From an uncultured Anaerolineaceae bacterium (GTDB taxonomy: Bacteria; Chloroflexota; Anaerolineae; Anaerolineales; Anaerolineaceae), in NCBI GenBank assembly GCA_937890875.1, contig CALAEB010000141.1, forward strand, positions 1-5,733: DNA of 5,733 bases, in the 5' to 3' direction. Shown piece after piece: positions 1-4,791 of the stretch. Both the position numbers and the translations under genes were made by a program. The number at the start of each line of letters is the position of its first letter. Position 1 is the first letter of the stretch. The notes below the pieces were generated by a model. The model worked only from the letters and a program-made list of their open reading frames with translations. It was not told where the DNA came from and made no database searches.

Positions 1-745
1 CTATTTTTTGCGATCCCGGCGTATCATCCAGGGGTATCCAGGCATACGTATCGGCAACGTCAATCCATTCCGCATCCTTTTCATCCGCAATTTGCCTCAG
101 AACGCTGCGCGCATCCTCCGGTTGGGGTGAGACAATTACAGGCGTATCTTGCTTAATGATTCCGCCTTTCTCCTTCGCAATTAATGGTATGGTGTTGCCA
201 AGAAATTGTGTATGGTCCATTGAGATCGGCGTGATCACTGACAGGATTGGTTTCACGACATTGGTGGAATCGAGCCGTCCGCCCAAACCGGTCTCGACTA
301 CAGCGTAATCAACCCGATTCTGGCGAAAATATTCAAACGCGATCGCGGTCATCAACTCGAATGAACTGACCGGATCCACCGGGTCAATCCAGGGCAGGAT
401 CTGATTAACAATTCCGATCAATTCAGTATCGGTGATCATTGTCCCATTAATTTGGATCCTTTCGTTGAACCGGATCAGGTGCGGGGAGGTGTATAATCCG
501 ACCTTCAGACCGGTTTCTTTCAGCCCGGAGGCCACCATCGCGCAAGTCGACCCTTTCCCTTTTGTCCCGGCAATATGGATCACCGGATATGTATCCTGCG
601 GGTTTCCCAATTTCGTAAGCAGCGTTTCCATTTTATACAACGTAAACGCGTTTGCAGGCACATTCTTTGCATGCGTCAGGCTGTAATCAACAAAGCCATA
701 GATAAAATCAAGCGCTTCCTGAATAGTCGAGATCTCTTTTTTCAT
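1..745 (-). CDS. folC: Bifunctional dihydrofolate synthase / folylpolyglutamate synthase, 3' end outside window
   Basis: Mur-ligase-family enzyme of folate metabolism in the cytoplasm. It uses ATP to add glutamate to dihydropteroate and/or to extend the glutamate tail of folates. The frame is open from the ATG at 745 to the window edge, giving 248 residues of a protein usually about 420-450 long, so the C-terminal domain is missing. Seen: the nucleotide loop AGTKGKGS at residues 59-66, YTSPHL at 85-90 followed by FNERI, SFELMTAIAFEYF near 128-140, ETGLGGRLDSTN at 151-162, MDHTQFLG at 176-183 and EKGGIIK at 192-198. These are the hallmark FolC blocks in the right order. The ATG is the first start codon after an in-frame stop at 797-799; the Shine-Dalgarno sequence is weak. 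K replaces the more familiar N in AGTNGKGS, a variant I associate with Chloroflexota. Whether it has both activities cannot be told from this fragment. Confidence 0.95.
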   Translation of the reverse strand, partial: MKKEISTIQEALDFIYGFVDYSLTHAKNVPANAFTLYKMETLLTKLGNPQDTYPVIHIAGTKGKGSTCAMVASGLKETGLKVGLYTSPHLIRFNERIQINGTMITDTELIGIVNQILPWIDPVDPVSSFELMTAIAFEYFRQNRVDYAVVETGLGGRLDSTNVVKPILSVITPISMDHTQFLGNTIPLIAKEKGGIIKQDTPVIVSPQPEDARSVLRQIADEKDAEWIDVADTYAWIPLDDTPGSQKI

Positions 746-774
746 ATCCGCTAATTTTATCGCACTGGCGTTAA

Positions 775-797
775 AAAGAGATAAGAATCGCCTCTTT
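775..797 (-). terminator. Weak hairpin with T-run in the folC leader
   Basis: On the minus strand AAAGAG, an 11-base loop and CTCTTT form a perfect 6-bp stem, and the T-run continues to TTTTT before AACG. The stem has only two G-C pairs, so as an intrinsic terminator it would be weak. It lies 29 bases before the folC start. It could be a poor terminator of the upstream HD-GYP transcript, part of the folC leader, or chance. Confidence 0.25.
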
Positions 798-870
798 CAG
801 GGTACAAGCATATCAGATACAGCACAAATACGGGATATTAGCCTTTCTACAAAGAAGGCATAATAAGTTT

Positions 871-900
871 ATTTTAAGGTCGTTTCCACTTAGTTGTCCG
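871..900 (-). promoter_or_regulatory. Possible sigma-70-like promoter for folC
   Basis: On the minus strand CGGACA at 900-895 (4 of 6 against TTGACA) is followed after 18 bases by TAAAAT at 876-871 (5 of 6 against TATAAT). It would give a leader of about 115 bases before the folC ATG. The region is AT-rich and chance matches are likely. Confidence 0.25.
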
Positions 901-1061
901 ATATCCAAAATTCTGAGACGATCTTGAAACAAAATACAACAACAAGAGCAATATTTTTATCTCAGGAAATGTATTGCTGCATACTGGTACGCCTGCATGA
1001 TGGCATCGCGTCGTCTATGAAGCATTTTCTTATCAATACGGACATTTTACATACAAGCTGT

Positions 1062-2189
1062 TTATTCAGGAATTTGATAGTTCTTGTCTCTGACAAGGTG
1101 TACAGCAGTGTCAACAACGTCCGGAGAATACAGAATTCCTCGATTCGCAACAAGCTCTTCAATCGCTGCATCCACCCCCAACGCAGGTCGGTACGGCCTA
1201 TGCGAGATCATCGATTCAAAGACATCGGCTGCAGCTAAGATCTGAGCCTCAGAAAGGATCTCATCGTTTTTTAACCCATAGGGATAACCGCTACCATTAA
1301 TACGTTCATGATGCTGGAGTATGATCTGCGCCGTTGGCAGGAGAAGCGGAATGTCCCTTAATATTGCAAAGCCGGCTTCCGGGTGGGTTTTTATTAAGGC
1401 AAACTCGAAAAGAGTCAACCGGGAGGACTTTGACAGAAGTTCGCCGGGCACACCGATCTTGCCTATATCGTGTACGATGCCTGCACGAAAAACGCCATTG
1501 CAACGTTCCGGGGACCATCCCATTTCTTCGGCAATCGCCAGTCCGAGCATGGCTACGCGTCTTTGATGTCCGGCGGTATACGGATCTTTTTGTTCCACCA
1601 TTTTGGCGACGGCTTGCAGAGTATCGTCGATCGCTTTCTCCAGTTCCTGGGCCTTGGCCGCTATGATATTCTGATAATTGATGTTATCCATAGCGATAGC
1701 CGCCGTATCCGCAAGAACCTGCAGCACTTTGATCTGCTCAGACGTCGCATAATGCCTCTCCGCCCAATAACAGCCGATTGCGCCAATCGGATCATTTGTC
1801 TTGATCGGAACAACGGCAAGGCTTTTTACAAAAGTTTTTTTGTATGCGTCGATGGGAATTCGTGAATCGGTGTAAATATCCTCAATAATAGCCGGTTCCC
1901 GATTCAGCATTACCCATCCGCTGATACATATCTTCATGGGGAAACGGCTGCCACTCCACAATGGAGAGATTGCGTCTTCCTGTGCATAATAACAAAATTC
2001 ATTATCTCTTAATACAAAAGTCACACCGTCGGATCCGGTCAAAGCTCGCGCCGAATGGCGTACAATGTCCATAACGGTATCCAAATCGCGCGCTGCCGAC
2101 AGTTCTTGCACAACATGCAACAGCCGCTCCATTATTTGAATATATGAATAGATTGTAAGGGAATTCTCCTGGATCTGCATATTATCCAT
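1062..2189 (-). CDS. GAF-HD-GYP protein, predicted cyclic-di-GMP phosphodiesterase
   Basis: Predicted cytoplasmic signalling enzyme that hydrolyses cyclic-di-GMP, with an N-terminal GAF domain (about residues 28-170) as likely sensor. The domain ends with the typical SLAVVPIK and IGAIGCYWAE strands. A helix at about 172-198, probably a coiled-coil linker, leads into the HD-GYP domain (about 190-370). The HD-GYP blocks are intact: DPYTAGHQRRV with H208, HDIGKIGVP with H240/D241 and K244, THPEAG with H269, HHERINGSGYP with H293/H294/E295 and GYP at 301-303, and AAADVFESM with D322. It has no membrane segment, receiver domain or GGDEF domain, so the input is probably a small ligand bound by the GAF domain. 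The start is supported by GGGAGA five bases upstream; a second ATG at codon 4 has poorer spacing. It has its own promoter and appears to be a single-gene unit. Family membership is secure; the ligand and in vivo activity are unknown. Confidence 0.93.
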   Translation of the reverse strand: MDNMQIQENSLTIYSYIQIMERLLHVVQELSAARDLDTVMDIVRHSARALTGSDGVTFVLRDNEFCYYAQEDAISPLWSGSRFPMKICISGWVMLNREPAIIEDIYTDSRIPIDAYKKTFVKSLAVVPIKTNDPIGAIGCYWAERHYATSEQIKVLQVLADTAAIAMDNINYQNIIAAKAQELEKAIDDTLQAVAKMVEQKDPYTAGHQRRVAMLGLAIAEEMGWSPERCNGVFRAGIVHDIGKIGVPGELLSKSSRLTLFEFALIKTHPEAGFAILRDIPLLLPTAQIILQHHERINGSGYPYGLKNDEILSEAQILAAADVFESMISHRPYRPALGVDAAIEELVANRGILYSPDVVDTAVHLVRDKNYQIPE

Positions 2190-2194
2190 AATTC

Positions 2195-2200
2195 TCTCCC
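2195..2200 (-). promoter_or_regulatory. Ribosome binding site of the GAF-HD-GYP gene
   Basis: GGGAGA on the minus strand, five bases before the ATG at 2189. It favours this start over the in-frame ATG three codons later. Confidence 0.7.
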
Positions 2201-2234
2201 TGGATTCATGACGATTTCAAATCCGGATAACGAT

Positions 2235-2250
2235 ATACGCACATGCGTAT
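2235..2250. promoter_or_regulatory. Palindrome over the GAF-HD-GYP transcription start, candidate operator
   Basis: ATACGCA, two bases (CA), TGCGTAT: a perfect inverted repeat with 7-base arms. It overlaps the last two bases of the -10 element (2254-2249) and covers the expected start near 2242. A dimeric regulator bound here would block initiation, so a repressor site is the simplest reading. I do not recognise it as the site of a named regulator. Confidence 0.45.
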
Positions 2251-2277
2251 TATAACGAAATTCTGTGAAACTGTATA
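2249..2277 (-). promoter_or_regulatory. Sigma-70-like promoter of the GAF-HD-GYP gene
   Basis: On the minus strand TATACA at 2277-2272 (4 of 6 against TTGACA), a 17-base spacer and a perfect TATAAT at 2254-2249. The predicted start is near 2242, giving a leader of about 52 bases, too short for a cyclic-di-GMP riboswitch. It is the best promoter match I found in the window. Confidence 0.65.
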
Positions 2278-2300
2278 TTTTAGATAAAATTCGAATAGAA

Positions 2301-2328
2301 ATATTTTAACATATTTGTCTTAAAATAT
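2301..2328. repeat. AT-rich inverted repeat upstream of the GAF-HD-GYP promoter
   Basis: ATATTTTAA and TTAAAATAT form perfect 9-base arms around a 10-base spacer. The repeat ends 23 bases upstream of the -35 element. It contains no G or C in the arms, so it would be a poor RNA hairpin; a protein binding site or a chance product of AT-rich DNA is more likely. Confidence 0.4.
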
Positions 2329-2357
2329 AGAAGCGTCAGGTAATTGCATAAATTAAC

Positions 2358-2395
2358 AAAGGGCTGCAACAAAACAAAATTTGCTGCAGCCCTTT
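2358..2395 (-). terminator. Long hairpin terminator after the SRPBCC gene
   Basis: AAAGGGCTGCA and TGCAGCCCTTT form a perfect 11-bp stem. It extends through one mismatch to a further CAAA/TTTG pairing, leaving a 6-base loop. The hairpin begins 29 bases beyond the SRPBCC stop codon. The tract after it on the minus strand (TTTGTTAATTTATG) is T-rich but interrupted; on the plus strand it is CCCTTTCTATT. It could work in both directions, but only the minus strand has genes here. It separates the SRPBCC unit from the GAF-HD-GYP promoter. Confidence 0.75.
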
Positions 2396-2424
2396 CTATT
2401 CGTATGAGAAAACCGGTCTTTGAT

Positions 2425-2886
2425 TCAGAGGTCAGACCGCGGTACGGAGATAAGCAGCCGGAGCCGGTCCAGCGCTTTTGCCCATACCTGATCAAACCAT
2501 TGGCGCGCCGTTTCCCACTGTGCTGTTTTGCCCCAGCCGCTGTGAATCAGATGCAGCTCAGTATTTGCTTCGTTTCCGGCACTGAATACAACCGTCACAT
2601 GCGTTAGCGGATCCGCTGTATTCATGAATTCGGCAAAATCCCGCGGTCCTTTCCAGTCAAAGGCCAGCAACCGGCCGGTTTCAAGCACTGTAATCCTGCA
2701 CCCGATGGTGCTGTTCACGGCAGTGTTATCCTGTTCCCAAAACAGTTCATAACAGCCGCCCGGCCAGGCTTCGATCCGGGCATCGATTGCCAGCCAGCGG
2801 ATCAGCCGTTCTTTTTCAATGAACCAGCGAAATGCTTCCTGCGGGCTGCAATCAAGCATGATTTTCTGATGAATGATTCTGCTCAT
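2425..2886 (-). CDS. SRPBCC-fold protein of the AHSA1 (Aha1 C-terminal-like) family
   Basis: Small cytoplasmic protein of 153 residues, the usual length for stand-alone AHSA1/START-like proteins, which fold as a helix-grip cup around a hydrophobic ligand. Seen: an N-terminal strand followed by SPQEAFRWFIEKERLIRWL (residues 14-32), then PGGCYELFWE at 42-51, VLETGRLLAFDWKGP at 67-81, a strand pair ending in TELHLIHSGWG at 109-119, and the closing helix with W124, AR at 127-128, WF at 130-131 and W135. This order is characteristic. An in-frame TAA lies directly before the ATG, so the start is well fixed although the Shine-Dalgarno sequence is weak. It follows treS by 106 bases and ends before a hairpin terminator. 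Members have varied or unknown ligands, and nothing nearby identifies one here. No link to Hsp90 should be assumed from the family name. Confidence 0.88.
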   Translation of the reverse strand: MSRIIHQKIMLDCSPQEAFRWFIEKERLIRWLAIDARIEAWPGGCYELFWEQDNTAVNSTIGCRITVLETGRLLAFDWKGPRDFAEFMNTADPLTHVTVVFSAGNEANTELHLIHSGWGKTAQWETARQWFDQVWAKALDRLRLLISVPRSDL

Positions 2887-2931
2887 TTAACGCTCTGACG
2901 GCTTTTCAGCCTCTATACAGTATGACTGCAG

Positions 2932-2960
2932 ATTTTAAAAAACCTGTCAGCAACCAAAAA
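2932..2960 (-). promoter_or_regulatory. Possible weak promoter for the SRPBCC gene
   Basis: In the 106-base gap after treS, TTTTTG at 2960-2955 (3 of 6) is followed after 17 bases by TAAAAT at 2937-2932 (5 of 6) on the minus strand. No strong terminator is seen in the gap; the CCAT/ATGG hairpin near 2963-2974 is followed by ATTTTT only on the minus strand and is weak. Read-through from treS is an equally good explanation for SRPBCC expression. Confidence 0.2.
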
Positions 2961-2992
2961 TCCCATGTAAATGGCCGGGATAAGCCAGCTTC

Positions 2993-4606
2993 TTATTCTT
3001 TCCGCAGCCACAAAAACTGGCGGGGAGCGAGTTTGACTGTCTTTCCGGCACCGCCCTCATAACGGATCGAAGGAACAATCAGGTCCTGATAGCTCCCCTG
3101 CGTAAGGTCAACCGAAATTTCCTGCGGATCACCCGTCAGATTATGAAAAACAATAACGCAATCGTCCGCAGTTGCCCGCTTATAAACGAGCACCGGAACC
3201 CGATCCCCGGTCGTTATCCAGGAAATCCCGCCATACCCCAAAGCCGGCGAAGACTTTCGGATCCGGATCAGATTTCGCAGCCAATTCAGGTTTGAAGCCC
3301 CGTCTTTTTCCTGCTTCTGTACGTTTACATGTCGATAGCCATAAACAGAGTCCGTTATCACAGGCAGATAGGTAGTATCCGCATCGGAAAATCCGCCGTT
3401 TTGGGAATCATCCCACTGCATCGGCGTGCGGACGCCATTCCGGTCGAACTGGGTAATATCGTCGCCCATACCGATTTCATCGCCATAATAAAGAACCGGC
3501 GATCCGGGAATGGTAAACATCAGCGAATAAGCCAGCCCGATCTTTGCTCGGTCGTTTTCCAGCAGCGGATAAAGCCTGCGTCGGATGCCTAAATTCATCC
3601 GCATGGCCGGGTCCGGGGCGTAAAAATTCCACATCCACTGGCGGTCTTCTTCCGTGACCATCTCCAGCGTCAATTCATCGTGGTTACGCAGGAAGGTGCA
3701 CCATTGGCAATTTTCAGGAATTTCCGGCGTCGCCTGCATGATCTTTACCAGCGATCCGGCATCTTGCTTCCCGATCGACATGAAAATGCGCGGCATCAGC
3801 GGGAAGTGGAAACCTAATTGGAATTCATCGCCGTCGCCGAAATACTCCCGGACGTCCTCCGGCCATTGATTGGCTTCACATAACATAACCGTACCCGGAT
3901 ATTCGGTATCCATCATTTTCCGCAGTTCTTTCAGGTACGCATGCGTTTCCGGCAGGTTTTCATTAATTGTCCCTTCCCGCTCAAAGAGATAAGGTACCGC
4001 ATCCGCCCTGAATCCGTCAATTCCCATATCCAGCCAATAACGCATCACATTCTTCATCGCTTCACGGACTTCCGGGTTATCGTAATTCAGATCCGGCTGG
4101 GAAGGATAAAAGCGGTGCCAGTAATACTGACCGGCAACCGCATCCCAGGTCCAATTGGATTCCTGCGAATCAACAAAGATGATCCGGGTCTCCGGGAATT
4201 TTTTATCCGTGTCGTTCCAAACAAAATAATCCCGGTATTTTGAGTTTCTGTCTTTCCGGGCCTCCTGAAACCAGAAATGCTGATCCGAACAATGATTCAG
4301 CACCAAATCTGTAATGACGCGCATACCCCGCTGATGAACTTCGGCAAACAACCGGCGCAGATCCTCAACCGTACCGAACGGTTCGTAAACGCTGCAGAAA
4401 TCGGAGATGTCATAACCGTCATCTTTCAGCGGAGACTTGTACATCGGCATCAGCCAGATGCAGTCCACGCCGAGCGTCGTCAAATAATCCAATTTTTGAA
4501 TGATGCCGTTGAAATCTCCGTACCCGTCCCCATTCGAATCGTAAAAAGAACGGGGATAGATCTGGTAAATGATCGCATTTTTATACCAAAGATTTTGATC
4601 GCGCAT
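2993..4606 (-). CDS. treS: Trehalose synthase-type GH13 enzyme (maltose alpha-D-glucosyltransferase)
   Basis: Cytoplasmic glycoside hydrolase family 13 protein of 537 residues with no signal peptide. The closest match by eye is trehalose synthase, which interconverts maltose and trehalose. Seen: a (beta/alpha)8 barrel starting YKNAIIYQIYPRSFYDSNGD; region I DLVLNH at 100-105; QPDLN at 170-174; GFRAD at 198-202 with nucleophile D202; acid/base E244 in LCEANQWP; and FLRNHDELTLEMVTEEDR at 305-322 with D310. TreS-like blocks are FEREGTINENLPETHAYL (208-225), FGDGDEFQLGFHFPLMPRIF (256-275) and GIRRRLYPLLENDR (340-353). The C-terminal beta domain is short and there is no fused maltokinase. The ATG has AAAGG about seven bases upstream. 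It lies behind a sugar ABC permease but a terminator separates them. Alternatives are an alpha-glucosidase or oligo-1,6-glucosidase, since QPDLN occurs there too. GH13 assignment is near certain; TreS is strong but not proven. Confidence 0.87.
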   Translation of the reverse strand: MRDQNLWYKNAIIYQIYPRSFYDSNGDGYGDFNGIIQKLDYLTTLGVDCIWLMPMYKSPLKDDGYDISDFCSVYEPFGTVEDLRRLFAEVHQRGMRVITDLVLNHCSDQHFWFQEARKDRNSKYRDYFVWNDTDKKFPETRIIFVDSQESNWTWDAVAGQYYWHRFYPSQPDLNYDNPEVREAMKNVMRYWLDMGIDGFRADAVPYLFEREGTINENLPETHAYLKELRKMMDTEYPGTVMLCEANQWPEDVREYFGDGDEFQLGFHFPLMPRIFMSIGKQDAGSLVKIMQATPEIPENCQWCTFLRNHDELTLEMVTEEDRQWMWNFYAPDPAMRMNLGIRRRLYPLLENDRAKIGLAYSLMFTIPGSPVLYYGDEIGMGDDITQFDRNGVRTPMQWDDSQNGGFSDADTTYLPVITDSVYGYRHVNVQKQEKDGASNLNWLRNLIRIRKSSPALGYGGISWITTGDRVPVLVYKRATADDCVIVFHNLTGDPQEISVDLTQGSYQDLIVPSIRYEGGAGKTVKLAPRQFLWLRKE

Positions 4607-4638
4607 ACGCTGCCTTTCTATTCAGCATTTCGGAACAC

Positions 4639-4702
4639 AAAAAAATATTCTCTGGTCCTTTCGTTTTTGATTTTGCGGGCGAAGAAACAAAAGAACCAGG
4701 AA
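4639..4702 (-). terminator. Strong intrinsic terminator between the permease and treS
   Basis: Read on the minus strand, bases 4699-4685 and 4666-4652 pair over 15 positions, two of them G-U, around an 18-base loop. With one bulged A the stem extends by TTC/GAA (4702-4700 with 4650-4648). TA and seven T follow directly (4645-4639). On the plus strand the two G-U pairs become C-A mismatches and there is no T-run, so the element is directional. It lies about 90 bases after the permease stop and ends 32 bases before the treS ATG. Confidence 0.8.
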
Positions 4703-4743
4703 CTTGCTTAATTTTATTTGAAAAGAATATCCATTTGCCGAAC

Positions 4744-4766
4744 CATTGACTTCGAATCATTGACTT
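4744..4766. repeat. Tandem 9-base direct repeat, 14-base period
   Basis: CATTGACTT occurs at 4744-4752 and again at 4758-4766, separated by CGAAT. The repeats lie just past the permease stop codon and upstream of treS. They could be a binding site for a regulator of treS or could be chance. On the plus strand each contains a TTGACT -35-like hexamer, but no gene follows in that direction. Confidence 0.35.
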
Positions 4767-4777
4767 TCCGTCGGAAA
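4765..4777. repeat. Short palindrome TTTCCG-T-CGGAAA
   Basis: A perfect inverted repeat with 6-base arms and one central base, overlapping the second direct repeat by two bases. It lies 15 bases past the permease stop. As RNA it could form only a 5-bp stem with a 3-base loop. A protein binding site is possible; no regulator family is recognised. Confidence 0.35.
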
Positions 4778-4791
4778 ACGATGAAATATGA

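Larger units (their letters stand above)
746..1061. other. 316-base intergenic region between the HD-GYP gene and folC
   Basis: No convincing gene is seen on either strand. An open frame on the plus strand from a TTG at 894 runs into the antisense of the HD-GYP gene, and a 69-codon minus-strand frame at 1171-962 mostly reads the HD-GYP tail out of frame. Neither resembles a known family. The region is AT-rich and must hold the folC promoter and the 3' end of the HD-GYP transcript. Small hairpins are visible at 775-797 and 841-859 (GCC/GGC plus TTCT/AGAA around ACAA, one bulged base), but there is no strong terminator. Confidence 0.6.

Noticed and set aside
962..1171. Minus-strand 69-codon frame overlapping the HD-GYP 3' end
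   Set aside because: It reads the conserved HD-GYP tail in another frame for half its length and has no recognisable domain.
894..1238. Plus-strand open frame of 114 codons from a TTG
   Set aside because: Its second half is antisense to the HD-GYP tail, it has no ribosome binding site or family resemblance, and its composition is not protein-like.
1470..1865. Plus-strand open frame of 131 codons opposite the GAF-HD-GYP gene
   Set aside because: Antisense of conserved GAF and HD-GYP motifs; no start signal or homology of its own.
2190..2242. Cyclic-di-GMP riboswitch in the leader of the HD-GYP gene
   Set aside because: The leader is only about 52 bases and lacks the paired stems and tetraloop-receptor pattern of the known classes.
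2280..2607. Short open frames on both strands across the region between SRPBCC and GAF-HD-GYP
   Set aside because: They run through the terminator hairpin and AT-rich repeats and then into the SRPBCC gene out of frame.
4277..4711. Plus-strand open frame of 144 codons opposite the treS 5' end
   Set aside because: Entirely explained by the antisense of treS and the terminator region; treS conservation decides the strand.
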